A DNA stretch of 64,000 nucleotides from Paralichthys olivaceus. Taxonomy: Eukaryota > Chordata > Actinopteri > Pleuronectiformes > Paralichthyidae. Each line of letters opens with the position of its first letter. The stretch's first letter is position 1. The notes beneath the pieces were generated by a model, which was not told where the DNA came from, made no database searches, and worked only from the letters and a program-made list of their open reading frames with translations. The stretch covers positions 472,001 through 536,000 of the forward strand of contig NC_091112.1 of the NCBI RefSeq assembly GCF_024713975.1, read 5' to 3'. The position numbers were made by a program, and so were the translations under genes. This document shows, piece after piece, positions 42,401 to 53,890 of this stretch.

Positions 42401-44485
42401 TTTGTTCAGTGAGACCCAGTCAGGTTCATCCGTCTCAGTCATTTCCTAACGCTCCAAATGAGTTTTCTCCTCCAGCTGCTCTCACTGTGTTGAATTAATA
42501 TCTGAATATATTTGTTTTCATTCATCTTGTGAAATTGTCTCCTCGTCCTCTTTTGGTTCGACGTCATTTATTCCTGCCACGCTCTTATTTTCAGGTTTGA
42601 CCAGCTAACATCATTCTCTCCTCTGCTGCTGCCCAGGATCCATCGTCTGCATATGTGACACCTTCTGTCTGTATATGATTGTATACTGTATATATGTTTG
42701 CACTTTACATATATACACAGAAACTCATTGGAGCACTAATAGCAACAGTGTGGATGATTAATAAACAATGTACATGCTCTTTTTATTTTCTCTATACTTC
42801 AGGTTATTTATTTACTCTTTACTGCTTTATCACTATTTTTACTTTTCTAAATCCTTCATTATATTTTTCTCCTTTGTCTTATTCCTGTTGCTTCTTTTTC
42901 TTCGTTCTTGTTTCCCTTCCTATTTTACTTCCTCGTCTAATTCCTCTCCCTGAATTCACGCCATCCAGGCCCCGAGCCTCCGACCGACATCGTCTTCAGT
43001 GAGGTGACAGAAAACTCTCTGACAGTTTCCTGGACCAAACCCAAGAATCCCGTCAGTGGTTTCAAAGTCACCTACACCAACACTGAGGATGGTGAGGAAC
43101 TGACTTCAGGATGTGGCTCATGTTGTTTTTCAGTTGAACTGCAGGTTCCTGGATTTGCTAACAAACGTCTTTATCTTCACACTAACTCATAGCTCAGCTT
43201 ATTCTCATGAATAATTAGTGCACTAGTTTAAAGCAGCAGGTGCTAATTGCAGATATCCTTTACTTTAGCTAAGTGGTATTTTTATGGTCATGACGTTCAG
43301 GAGATTAATCGACGTTCACTGATCTGATTCTAGGAAAATAACATGTCTGCAGCTGTTGAGGAGAAAGTGAAACACATTAGTGTTAAATGATCTATGACTG
43401 AAGCTGTTGCATCATCTGGCCTCAGCGCTGATCACTGGAGCAGCTCAGGGACTAACTTCCTCTGAGGATGTGGATCCATGTATGAACCAATAAATGACTC
43501 GTTCTTGTGAGTGCAGGGGAGCCGGTGTCTGTGTCCCTGGACTCGGACGACTCCTCCGTCGGCCTATCGCAGCTCTCTCCTGGTTCAACCTATGAGGTCA
43601 GCATCCTCTCCATCCTCGGCCCGGACGAGAGCGACCCAGTCAACAGCTTCGTCTCCACACGTGAGAGCTGCAGGTTTCACTTGAGTTCATTGTGCTGCTG
43701 CTGAGTTATCAGAGCTGCACGACCTTGAAGCACGTTTTCACCTCTGGAGAGGATCTGTGCATGTTCTAGGTTCCTCAGAGGAGCCTCGTTTGAAGCTCTG
43801 TTGTCCGTATGAAACTTTCTCTGCTGCTCAGTCTCATCTTGTCTCCACTTCGGTTTTTGAGCCACAGTTTTTGTTTCTGTTCTCTTTTTACCATTTTACG
43901 TCGACTCCTCTCTCAGTCCCTGACCCGCCGACACACCTACGGGCCGTGAACGTCACCGACACCGAGGCCTTGCTGCTGTGGCGTCCGGCGTTGGCCACCA
44001 TCGACAAGTACGCCATCGTCTATGGCTCAGGTTCAGGTACGTGGGGGTGCATCTGTGTTTGTTAACCTAACGATCTTGTTCTGAAAGTCAGCTGCAGAAG
44101 AGTGAAAGGTTCCAGTGAAAGAAGCAACTTAATTATTCTGTTGTTACGTCTGAAATTCACTTCAGATCCCAAATTTAAAAAAAACATACAATAACCACTA
44201 AAGTAAAGTTGCGGCGTCTCGCACCCATCAGAGGATGTGACCACCGCTGAGCTGTGGCTAGAATCCAACGTTATCATGTAGATGTCTTCAGACTCTAGTG
44301 GCAGCGCCCGGCTCACTGTGTGTGTTCAGGTTCAGAGTTGAGGATCACGGTGTCTGGAGACGCAGCCGAGCAGCAGCTGAGCGGTTTGGAAGAATCCACC
44401 ACCTACACCGTCTCCATCACCGGTCAGCTGGGCCGAGGAGAGAGCTCACCGGCTGCCACCAGCTTCACTACCAGCAGAGGTCAGT

Positions 44486-44528
<43 letters not shown>

Positions 44529-46759
44529 AACTATAAATAAAGATGGACGACATGACCGCTCCCAAAAGTAAAGTCAAAGTGTCTCCATCGCCCCCTGGTG
44601 TCTGACTGCAGTACATGTCATAAACCTCCTCCATGCTAGCAGATGGGACAAGAACCAAACTAAAAATCAAAGTTGGTTTCTGTCATTTCAGGTCGTTCTC
44701 ATCAGTTCAGTTTGAATCAGCTATTTGATGATATAAAATCAGTTATGATTGACAGCTGAGACGTTATGATTGACAGCTGAGACGTTATGATTGACAGCTG
44801 AGACGTTATGATTGACAGCTGAGACGTTATGATTGACAGCTGAGACGTTATGATTGACGGCTGAGACGTTATGATTGACAGCTGAGACGTTATGATTGAC
44901 AGCTGACACTGATCCAGATGAAAAGTAAAAAGTGAAATGGAAAACATTTCTCCAGGGAGCGAAGGCGACGTGCCACGAGATCTCCAGGCCAACAACGTGA
45001 CGCCTCGTAGCGCCCTGTTGTCATGGAAACCCCCTGTGAAGCCCACTGCCGGCTACCGGCTGACCTACCAGACAGAAGGTCAGGAAGTGAAGGTGAGATG
45101 AAGAACTCTCTGATGAACATCAACACTTCAACAGAATTTATCTTTTGATAGTAAAAGTTTCCTTCAAGTGGAAACTTGCATTTTAAGACCAACTTCATTT
45201 AAACTTTATTCTTCATATGAGTTGAGTCTTCTTCATGCATTTTGGACGTCAGCTGACTTCCTGTCCACTCACACAGTTATTCATGATCAGCAGATCATTC
45301 ACCAGAGTTGACTCCTGGTTCTTCTCCTGTTTTTCCTCGTCAGGAGGTGATGGTGGATTCTTCGGTGAGAGAGTTCAACCTCACCAGACTTTATCCTGGA
45401 TCTAAATACACGGTGCAGCTACAGGCGGAGGCAGGAGGACGATTCACCTCCGCCATTTCCACTGAGTTCACCGCCGGTACAAAATTTCTCCTTCTTGTTT
45501 GTCTCGTGGTTATTCATTTATAAACTCCTGACCCACTTCCCATGATCCTTTTCCCTCCTGCTCCATCCTCTTCTTCAGGTGCCCTGAGGTTCCCCTTCCC
45601 CACCGACTGCTCTCAGGAGCTGCTGAATGGCGTCAGGACGTCAGGCGAGGTGGAGATCTTCCCTCAGGGGAACCAGGGAGTGCCGATGATGGTTTACTGC
45701 GACATGGAGACAGACGGAGGAGGCTGGACGGTACGGGGACATCGGTGGCAGAATGGTCCTGCAGTGAAATGTGTCAGCCTCAGGTTTAAACACAGTTTTC
45801 CACCCGTGTCCACAGGTCTTCCAGAGGAGGACGGACGGCTCGGTGGACTTCTTCAAAGGCTGGAGGGAGTACATCAGAGGATTCGGGGATTTGAGCAGCG
45901 AGTTTTGGCTCGGTGAGAGAGACACTCGCCGCGACACTGAGACAGTTTGAGAACAGTCGCTTCACAGAGTCTTTATATCAAAATCATGTGAAGAACACGT
46001 TAATTATAACTCAACAGCTGCACGGACACATGTTTTTCCTCTTCCTCTGCAAAGTGTGAAGGGAGCTCCTCTCCTGGTAAATTTGTAAAAACTGAAATTG
46101 GTATTTGACGCCTTCAGGCCTCGAGAAACTCCACAACCTGACAACAATGACCAGGATGAGTCTGCGTGTCGACCTGCGAGATGGAGACGACTCAGTGTTT
46201 GCTAAGTACTCCACGTTCGGGGTGGCCAGGAGGAACTACAAACTGACCGTGGGTGGATACAGCGGGAACGCAGGTGAGACTCAACGGGTTTGAACCGACA
46301 ACATGGCGATCTTCAAACCTGCTGAAGTCTTCTGAAAACTTCCAAATCCCATTAATCCTCCACATCCCCTCTGTGTGTCAGGTGACTCTCTCAGTTACCA
46401 CAACAACTGCGTCTTCTCCACCAAAGACCGAGACCCGTCGCCGCTCCTCACCCGCTGCGCCCTGTCGTACCAAGGAGGATGGTGGTACAAGAACTGCCAC
46501 GAGGCGAATCTCAACGGACTCTACGGCATCGACGTCAAACACCAGGTAACCTCCGATCACAGCACAGAGTCTAACATTAATGTGACCGTCAGATGCTAAC
46601 CGCTTCCAAACTATCGGTCAGGTGACGAGAGAGAAACTCAAAGACAAAACACTTGAATATTAAAATCCAGTCAGATGTTACTATTTTGATTGAGTCACCC
46701 CCTAGTGGCACAAAGGTACGTACTGTGCTTTAAAATCAGTAGGTTTGATGCTGACGAGA

Positions 46760-46821
<62 letters not shown>

Positions 46822-46921
46822 GGGGATCATCTGGACTTCCTGGAAAGGAAAAGACACGTCCATTGCGTTCACTGAGATGAAGATGAGACCAGCGTCCTTC
46901 AGTCCAGAGATAGACGCTTAA
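29982..46921 (+). CDS. tnxb: Tenascin-X-like extracellular matrix protein
   Basis: Secreted matrix glycoprotein, 19 coding exons, 2199 aa: 29982-30119, 30203-30254, 30344-30562, 31738-32733, 34680-34795, 36573-36726, 36865-37134, 38153-41332, 42969-43091, 43517-43660, 43917-44036, 44330-44479, 44956-45092, 45344-45476, 45579-45730, 45816-45912, 46118-46273, 46382-46545, 46823-46921. In order: signal peptide ([20 protein letters not shown]); the tenascin assembly region with heptads and paired cysteines ([20 protein letters not shown]); 10 EGF repeats; FN3 domains 1 and 2; a 3.18-kb exon with disordered sequence and FN3 domain 3; FN3 domains 4 to 6; and a C-terminal fibrinogen-like domain ([29 protein letters not shown]). 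All exon joins close in one frame. The position after atf6b on the same strand argues for TNXB rather than TNC, TNR or TNN. Ten EGF and six FN3 domains are fewer than in mammalian TNXB. Confidence 0.93.
31326..31505. repeat. Inverted GT and CA microsatellites in tnxb intron 3
   Basis: GT run at 31326-31389 and CA run at 31455-31505, 65 bases apart. In RNA the two could form a long hairpin in the intron before the EGF exon. Confidence 0.95.
31738..32733 (+). other. tnxb: tnxb exon encoding 10 EGF repeats
   Basis: One 996-base exon encodes ten repeats of 31 residues with the tenascin pattern C-x3-C-x5-C-x4-C-x-C-x8-C. Repeats 5 to 8 are nearly identical in DNA (93-base steps at about 32135-32510), showing recent duplication or gene conversion. 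The antisense and other-frame readings of this exon are shadows. Confidence 0.95.
32734..34679 (+). other. tnxb intron 4
   Basis: About 1.95 kb between the EGF exon and FN3 domain 1. I see no further exon or repeat of note. Confidence 0.6.
35549..36422. repeat. Microsatellites in the intron splitting FN3 domain 1
   Basis: CA run at 35549-35606, GA-rich stretches at about 35666-35692 and 36158-36267, and a GT run at 36373-36422. All intronic. Confidence 0.93.
36453..36540 (+). mobile_element. Truncated tRNA-derived SINE-like repeat
   Basis: GGCGGTTGTGGCTCAGGGGG resembles a pol III A box, and GGTTCGATCCC is an exact B box 40 bases further. The sequence does not fold into a full tRNA, and the usual 3' body of the fish repeat is missing. 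It lies 30 bases before the acceptor of the second half of FN3 domain 1. Confidence 0.6.
37675..37975. repeat. Dispersed 'GATGGACG' family copy in tnxb intron 7
   Basis: Contains AAATAAAGATGGAAGACA, GCCAAAATATCTCGAATACC, CCACCAGGGGGGG (37890-37902) and TCGTCCATCTTTATTTACAG. It lies about 180 bases before the giant exon. Confidence 0.65.
38153..41332 (+). other. tnxb: tnxb giant exon: disordered basic/Ser-rich segment plus interrupted FN3
   Basis: A 3180-base exon, phase 1 at both ends, encoding 1060 aa. The first about 900 residues have no globular domain and are rich in Ser, Pro, Arg and Lys. A serine run is encoded by TCA/TCC repeats at about 39150-39405. Three basic modules share RRP followed by an N-(K/R)-T-(R/Q)-P sequon, at about 39525-39600, 39831-39893 and 40138-40210. 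The last 150 residues are an FN3 domain ([17 protein letters not shown], then [18 protein letters not shown]) split by a hydrophilic insert of about 75 residues. Because both ends are phase 1, skipping the exon would keep the frame. Confidence 0.85.
41333..42968 (+). other. tnxb intron 8 with minisatellite
   Basis: Retention of the start of this intron would add about 46 codons to a stop at 41470-41472. From 42018 to 42170 there is a CACCCCTCACC/CACCCCATCAC minisatellite. No exon was found in the rest. Confidence 0.6.
44486..44905. repeat. CA repeat, dispersed repeat and 21-bp minisatellite before FN3 domain 6
   Basis: CA run at 44486-44525, a dispersed segment shared with 19035-19165 (about 44685-44745), then eight copies of a 21-base unit (TTATGATTGACAGCTGAGAC plus one base). 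Intronic. Confidence 0.88.
46766..46820 (+). repeat. GT microsatellite forming the acceptor region of the last tnxb exon
   Basis: About 27 GT units run up to TTAG at 46819-46822, directly before the last fibrinogen-domain exon (46823). There is no pyrimidine tract. The open frame after the AG ([19 protein letters not shown]) is a typical fibrinogen-domain end, so the acceptor is required. Confidence 0.85.
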
Positions 46922-47491
46922 CGAACTGCTAAACACACGTGTGTGAATACACACCGTCACGTTAACAACGTGTCGCCTCAGACGAGATGAAGACGTGTTT
47001 CTTTTATCAGTTTCATTGTTGTACAGTTTGTATGTTTTTAACTTTGACTTGTTAAAGCAGCCAATCAAACGTCCTCCATATTTAATATTCAAGCAAATTA
47101 ACAGAAGACACGAGTTCAAACGCTGCACAACGGAAACACGCCCACAACACAAGTGAGCGATAACGGAGGTGGATCATCAAACAATGGTCATGTGAGCTGT
47201 CGTTAGTGAAAACCTGGTCAAAGTGAAAACGTGTTGTGGTTTTCGTGTTAAAGTCCGTGTGTTCGATGCCGAAGACACCGAATATTTCTCCCAAAACATC
47301 CCCTCACTTAACCACCGGTGATGTCATCACAGTAGACTGTAAATAAAGATGGACGTAATGACAGCTCCCCAGCTGGATCGCCCCCTGGTGTCTGGCTGCA
47401 GTATAGGATTATGTCAGCTGGTTTTTGTTCATGAAGCTGATGTTTGCAGCACTTTGTCTGAGCATGAAGACTTTTCTCTATGTTTGATGTA

Positions 47492-47497
47492 AATAAA
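47492..47497 (+). terminator. Candidate poly(A) signal of tnxb
   Basis: AATAAA 571 bases after the stop codon. A further AATAAA near 47342 lies within a dispersed repeat. Confidence 0.35.
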
Positions 47498-47694
47498 TTA
47501 GATACTCGATGATTCGTTCGTCTCTAAAATGTTTAATTTTCACAACCTAATAAAAAAGCTTTTTTTATCAAAGTGTATTTTTGACTTTGTTTGACTTTTC
47601 ATTTTTTTTCTCCTCCCATTGTAAAGCTCGGTGCCGCCCCCTGTTGTATCTCTGAAGCACTGCGTCCCCTCAGTGTTCTCTCACTGGTTCTGTT

Positions 47695-48116
47695 CTTAAA
47701 GCTCAGTGAGTCAGATTCAGGTGAAACGATCTGTTGGCAGGAATCTAATGTAGAATAAGACTCATGATGATTAGTTCGTTTCATCTAAATTGTTTGAACT
47801 GTAGTTTTCTTTACCCCAGAAAATATCCTTTATATTCAAATACTTTATATTTACATACTTTATATTTAAACTATTTATATTAAAATACTTTATATTTAAA
47901 TATATTAACATGGAGGGGACCCTCTCTACGGAGGCCGCCATGTTTTTTACATGAGTCCAGACTGAACAAACTAAAACCTTTTGAGTTTTTATGACGACTG
48001 AAGCTGCCACAGGTTCTTCTTCATTTTTGGAAGGAGAGGGGGGGGGGAGGGGTTTTCAGCTGCAACATGACACTTCACCACTAGATGCCACTAAATTCTA
48101 CACACTGGACCTTTAA
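47695..48116 (+). mobile_element. TTAA-ended dispersed element, copy 2
   Basis: Begins CTTAAAGCTCAGTGAG and ends CACACTGGACCTTTAAAAG. The interior matches copy 1 closely: TTTCTTTACCCCAGAAAA, the ATACTTTATATTTA repeats, CTCTCTACGGAGGCCGCCAT and a shared block to CTTCTTCAT. It lies downstream of tnxb. Confidence 0.78.
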
Positions 48117-48295
48117 AAGAATCAAATGCTTGGTATAGAAAACTGATGCTCATGATATTCAAATCATTAACGGATGTAAACATTCTGTTTTATCAGACTT
48201 TAACTTTCACTCTGTTTTCTGAATCATATTTTTCTTTGTGTTGTGAAGCTGGTGTCTCGACAGTGAAGACGATCCCATGAGTCTTTAAACACTGA

Positions 48296-48326
<31 letters not shown>

Positions 48327-48467
48327 CTGTTTTAATTGGTCCTCAGGGTGCCCCCCCCCCCCAACAAACACACACACACACACACACCAAGTGTCCAATC
48401 AGATCGGTTCTTACCTGAGTCACCTGGGACTTTACAGGTGTGTGTGTGTGTGTGTGTCTGTGTGTGT

Positions 48468-48523
<56 letters not shown>
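48296..48523. repeat. GT, poly-C, CA and GT repeats upstream of the LIM-homeobox gene
   Basis: GT at 48296-48319, C run at 48352-48361, CA at 48368-48387 and a GT run at 48439-48523. The 48526-49110 segment after it contains no supported gene and may hold the promoter of the LIM-homeobox gene. Confidence 0.9.
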
Positions 48524-48525
<2 letters not shown>

Positions 48526-49112
48526 TGTCAGGATGGATGAAGAGGTGGAAACTGATCCTAAAAAGCAGGAGACAGGAGGCGGCAGAGACACCTGAGGCAG
48601 GTGAGAGGACGTCTGTCAAAGAGCAGGAGGGAGACGTCCAGAAGAAAATATTTTTTCTCTGGAAGAACAAAATGCAGGTTTTAAAGAGTTGAGACGTTTG
48701 AGGGATTCAACCAGAGGACAACACAGGTACGATGTAGTATTATTATTATTCATTAAATAATTAAAACCATTATTCTCATTTGTATTTCTGTTCTTATGAT
48801 TCTTCATATTCTGAAGGTGTAAGAAAACACGTGTGTGTTGTTGTGTGTTTGTTTGTTTGGTTCATTGTTTGTGTTACTGATTTGTTGATGTGATATATTT
48901 ATATTCAAAATGTTCACAAACCAGTAAAACAGGAGAAAATAAAATATAAAGAAATGAAGAAACTCTTGGATGTATCAAACTTCTTTTCACTCAATATAAC
49001 CTGGCTGTTGTTTATTAATGGAGAATGAAACGAGTCTGTTTTTAGCTCTCTAACGAGGCCTGTGATTCCGGAGAGGACTGATAATTACCCCCTCCACCTC
49101 CTCAGGACAATC

Positions 49113-50771
49113 ATGATGTCGCCAGACGCCCGGGCCCTGGAGGACCTGTTGTTCGGCAGTGACCTTGGTGACGAGGCGGAGGGGTCGGGGCTGGGCGGCG
49201 GCGGCGGTGGCGGCCCAGCAGGGGTGGAGGAGAGTGCTGCTGCAGACAATGTGAGCATGAAGACAATAAGATGAGGGTGAAAGGGAACAACACTTTAACA
49301 TCGTCTTTAATCTCTAGGAGTTTATTCATGTTTTTGAATTTACAAAATATGCAGCTTGATCAAAGTGAGTCTGATGTGTGAAGGTGGAGAACGTTTCCTC
49401 CTTCGCTCCCTGAGCGTCTGTTCTCTCTCTCTGCTGAGTGGGTTCATCTCCTGAGAGAACAAGTGACTGAGAGTCTCCATCAAGAGTGAAGCTGAACTGA
49501 GATCAGTTCTTAACAACCAGAGTTTATCTCCAATGTTCAGCAGAAACTTTAAAACATGAAGAACTCTGAACAGTTTGTTACAGCAGCAGCTCTGCTGGGT
49601 CAGGAAGCAAAGGATCATGGGTAATATCCACCATTCAGTTGTGTTTCAGTTCAGGTGAAGGTGGCTGCAGGGGGCGCTGTTGCTCAGTCACAGTTACAGA
49701 GTGTTGCTTTAAACGCTGCCATCTTTGAAACGTGACGACTCGTGACACGAAGTCTGAATTCTTTAAATCCCTTTTATAGTTCCTCAGGAACACGGTCGTG
49801 AAAATGTAAACTGTGACATTGAGTGAATCGAGGGACTTGTTTCTATTTGTGGATGAAATCAAATCTGTCTCAGGCTCCGACAGCCGTGTCCGTCCAGGAG
49901 TCAATGATATGCTCCGGTTGTGGCGAGCAGGTGTGCGACCGCTTCTTCCTGCTGGCTGCGAGCCGGGTGTGGCACGGTACCTGCCTCCGCTGCAGCCAAT
50001 GTCAGTGCGAGCTGCAGACACACCCCTCGCTGTACTGGAGAGACGGGAACATCTACTGTCAGCAGGACTACAGCAGGTTCCCACAAACTTTTCACCCATA
50101 ACGTCCGACACATGAACGTTAGCATCCGCAGAGATTCACCCTCTGACTCCTCCTCCTCCAGGATGTTTGGTGGCGGTCAGTGTGCTCGCTGCTTCCAGCC
50201 AATCCCAGCGTCCGCTCTGGTCATGAGGTCTGGCGAGCTGACATTCCACCCTCACTGCTTCTCCTGCCAGGTTCGCTCAGGGTTTCCTAACGAGGTCATC
50301 GTGAAGTATTGTGTCGCTGTGGAATCAAGTCAGACGTGTCTCAGACAATGAACGTGTGTTTTGCAGGAGTGTGATGTCACACTGATGCCTGGCAACCTGT
50401 ACTGTGTCCAGGGCCAGAGCCTCTACTGTCAATCACACTATCATGGTGACGGGACCGTCCCCATCTCCCACAATCCTCAGCTCAGACCACATCTGAAAGA
50501 CGGTGAGAGTGAAAATCTTTTTTGTTTGTCTTCTACTGTCTCAACCACAGACTCTCCACTAGCTGGGAGACACTAACGAGTCTTTGAGAAAGAATTACTT
50601 CTACGTCTGCTGTGATATTTAACTTTGGTTTATGTCCCATTGCGTGTATCGCAGTCAGCCACCAGGGGGCGATCAAGACGCCATGGCTTCAATTTTGTAA
50701 TCTGTCACGTCGTCCATCTTTACTTTTACGTTTCTAAATTAGACCATAAAATCAAAACTAGGAGCTGTGTG

Positions 50772-50824
<53 letters not shown>

Positions 50825-51695
50825 GGGGGGGACAACAGCTCAGAACCAGGTCTCAGGTGAGGGGGAGGAGTCTGTCAGCAGTTCAGAGCCACGGTTGGAC
50901 GACAGGGTGTCAGGTGGACGCACTCGCCGGCGGACCAAGCGAATCAGGACGTGTTTCCGCAGCGAGCAGCTCCGAGCCCTGGAGTCATATTTCGCCCAGA
51001 AGCACAACCCTGACGGGAAAGACTGGACGTGTCTCGCACACAAGACCGGCCTCCCCAAGAGAGTCCTGCAGGTGACACGTGTGATTGGTCAGATCCTCTT
51101 GGACAAGTGGAGAAGTTAAAGATTATAATAATTATAAAAGTTCACAAAACAAAAACCTAAAGTCTTTAAAACATTAGATTTTAGAACCAATACCTTCAGA
51201 GACTAGATGTTCAGCTTATTTTCATCAGCTGATCATTTGTCCTCATGTGGTATAAATTAATATTTATACCCCCCCCTCCCCCGTCTCTCTCTCTCTCAGG
51301 TGTGGTTTCAAAACGCTCGGGCCAAACTGCGGCGCTCTCTGACCTCTGACGACTCTCAGGTCAACTCGCCCTCCGCCCCCCTGAGAACAGCCGTCTCCGT
51401 GGTGACCAGCTCCCCACCCCCCCAAGCCTGCTCCCCACCCGCCCAATCACGGCCCTTCACCACCAGCACCATCGACCAGCTGCAGCTGTCCCTGCTCACC
51501 GCCCCGCTCGGCGACCTACCGCCGAGCCCGACCGCCAATCCACCTCCCCAGCTGCAAAACCCCGCCCTCTTTCTGGACTACGATTCCCAGAGTGCAATGG
51601 GGTGTGTCTCGTCTCTGGAGGCCTGCGAGGACTTTGTGGAGGCGGGAGGAGGAGACGAAGATCCCGATCATTCTTTCAGTCGTCACTACTGTTAG
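49113..51695 (+). CDS. LIM-homeodomain transcription factor of the Lhx2/Lhx9 group
   Basis: Nuclear transcription factor, 404 aa (LHX2 is about 406), six coding exons: 49113-49250, 49874-50076, 50162-50270, 50367-50502, 50839-51071, 51300-51695. LIM domain 1 starts CSGCGEQVCDRFFLLA, and LIM domain 2 starts CARCFQPIPASALVMRS; both keep the zinc-binding Cys/His pattern. The homeodomain begins RTKRIRTCFRSEQLRALESY and contains LPKRVLQVWFQNARAKLRR. The intron between VLQ and VWF of helix 3 is the position seen in LHX2 and LHX9. The sequence is clearly more divergent than ordinary Lhx2 or Lhx9, which are almost invariant in vertebrates, and the N-terminus has a glycine run. It may be a separate ohnolog in the MHC region, so I give no symbol. 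Two adjacent ATGs (49113 and 49116) are equally possible starts. The poly(A) signal is at 51800-51805. Confidence 0.88.
49505..49712 (+). repeat. Dispersed repeat shared with the MHC class I intron
   Basis: Within intron 1 of the LIM-homeobox gene. Shares AGTTTATCTCCAATGTTCAG, GGATCATGGGTAATATCCA and GGCTGCAGGGGGCGCTGTTG with 56300-56510. No reading frame is present. Confidence 0.7.
50628..50822. repeat. Dispersed repeat and GT tract before the homeodomain exon
   Basis: Dispersed 'GATGGACG' family copy (CCACCAGGGGGCG at 50659-50671, TCGTCCATCTTTACTTTTA), then GT repeats at 50766-50822 followed by eight G. Confidence 0.75.
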
Positions 51696-51799
51696 AGGAG
51701 AAAAATCAATCTGTCCTTTATTTATTCTATTTGATGCTTTGAGGTGAAGGAGCGTCAGTAGGAAATGTTGTGTTAGCATTAGCAGTAACTCAGTGAAAC

Positions 51800-51805
51800 A
51801 ATAAA
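51800..51805 (+). terminator. Poly(A) signal of the LIM-homeobox gene
   Basis: AATAAA 105 bases after the stop codon at 51695. Confidence 0.55.
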
Positions 51806-51898
51806 ACCAGATTACTCACCGTGTTTCTTCTTCCTGTTGACGTCTTTGCTCAGAGTCTGACCGCCAATAAAAATCGTCCCTCTGAGTCCGATGTGTTT

Positions 51899-52420
51899 TA
51901 TATATATATATATATATATATAATATTATATATATTTACTGACTGCAAATAAAGATGGACGTCACGGCTCCACTTCCTGATTTGGTGCAAACATGAGATA
52001 AGGATAAGATCTGGTGGTGTGACCTCATTTGGAGCCGGAGTCTGTGTCTTTGTTTGATATAAAGTCAAAAAGGTCGAAGGTCTTCTAAGTTTACTGCGAC
52101 TCCCATGTTGCATGTTGTTAATGACTCTTTGGATAATTGATTTTAGTCCTTTTTCTTTTTCCGAACATGAACCTCAATGATGAGGATTTACTTGTCCCAT
52201 CTGCTAACATGTTGGAGGTGGGGTTTATGAGCTAGCCTGCCACCAGGGGGCGATCACAATGACTCGGCTTCACTTTGTTGTTTACACTCTGAGCTGGTGT
52301 GAATGTGTCAGTTTCTTTTTTTCATCTACGTTCCTGAGTTTTCACCATTTAAGTCGTAAACACGTCGTTTCTCTAACTGGTAAAAATAAAGATGGTGAAC
52401 ATCGACCCTCTGACGTTCAC
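51899..52420. repeat. TA microsatellite and two dispersed-repeat fragments
   Basis: TA run at 51899-51921. GCAAATAAAGATGGACGTCA follows at about 51945, and at 52160-52260 comes a fragment with CCACCAGGGGGCG at 52240-52252. No gene was seen. Confidence 0.65.
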
Positions 52421-52850
52421 ACGCTCCAGGGTCCGTTTAAGTTTTCAGATCAAACTCAATGAGTCTTGAAATAGCCTGAAGGCAGAAATTGAGTCTCGTA
52501 CCAGGCGACGGTGAAGGTTCGGCCTCGTTCGGTTTGAGGTCGACATTCTTTCAGCTGAGACGACCTTCATGACGACCACGACACAAACTGCCCTCGTCTT
52601 CCTCTCCGCCGCTCCGCTGCTCCGTCTCTCCCTGTTTCCTCGACTTCTCTCCCCAGAAGCATCTTAATAATTAGCCGCTGACTCTTTGTGAATTGTCTCC
52701 CCAATCAGGCAGCGATAATTGCAGCGACGCGCTGAAGAGGCCCGAGGTTTCTCAGCTGAAAGAATGAAGGTTAGTACCTTTGTGTGCGTCAGAGCGGGGG
52801 AGGGACCAATGGGACCTGAGGGCGGCGCTCGATGATTGGAGTGCGCCTCG

Positions 52851-52906
52851 TTTTTAAAAAGGTGCGAGATGACAGACGTTGGAGAAGAGACAGAAGAAGA
52901 CTCAAG
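52851..52906 (+). promoter_or_regulatory. qrfp: Putative qrfp promoter and non-coding first exon
   Basis: TTTTTAAAAAGG at 52851 resembles a TATA box. About 30 bases further a purine-rich sequence ends ACTCAAG followed by GTAAGAGA, a strong donor. Splicing to 54180 would give a leader with no upstream ATG in the last part. Inferred from motifs only. Confidence 0.4.
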
Positions 52907-53835
52907 GTAAGAGACGACTTCTCCTCCCTCATCTTCTTCACTGACGCCCAAACATAACTTCCTGCTTTTACCTGTGTTTGTTCGTTTTACACTTTTGTGA
53001 GAAGCTTCGGAAACTTTGTTGGAAAAACAAACATTTATTGTGTATTTCTTTATTAATTTTTGTTCTGATCTCAGCAACAAGTTTAATTATTTAGAAACAT
53101 ATTTTTGGTGTTTTTGAATTTGTCCTTTCATGTTTCTGCTCTGATGTTTTATCTTGAATTGTTTTATATTGTTTCACTTTCATTATTATTGTTGTTATTG
53201 TTATTATTATTGTTGTTGTCATGATTCTGATTATTGTTAGTATTATTATTATCATAAATCAAAATAACAACCTTCAAACTCATATAAAATGTATTTGACT
53301 CCAAAGTGCAGTTTATGAATATTTAGATAATTTTAAAATGAAAACAACTTCTTCTAGAATCAAGCTGAACTTTGGATTTCAACATTTTGAAAGAAAACGT
53401 GTGTGAAGCACTCGGTTTACAGATCGGCTGCTTGTTCTTCACTTTATTATTCTCACTTTTATTTATGCAGCTGTTGATCATTTTTCTGATTTATTTACTT
53501 TGGATGATTTTATTAAGTTTTGTTGCCATGGCAACATCTTGATCGATGTTGTCGCATTGACACTGTTCAAAATGTCCGACTTGTGTGTTTGAGGATGAGA
53601 ATAAGTTCAGTCACAGAACGAGAATTGTTTCTGTAGATTTGTGATAATTATGTTTTGCTGGTTTTAAATTCAAGATGAAATCGTGGAGCCGTCACTCAGT
53701 TGATCGTGATGTTGTGAAACCTTGTGTTGGTTTTGTAAATTCTCATCTGTTCTTCTTCTAGTCCAAGTGACGACTGGTCAAGAGTTGAAGAATTTCTCTT
53801 TTAAGGGTTTTTTGATACACACATATATATATATG

Positions 53836-53882
<47 letters not shown>

Positions 53883-53890
53883 GTATATAT
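52907..53890 (+). other. Putative qrfp leader intron
   Basis: AT-rich sequence with a TTATTGTTATTATTATTG stretch near 53180-53250 and a TA microsatellite at 53822-53890. No coding exon was found. Confidence 0.5.
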
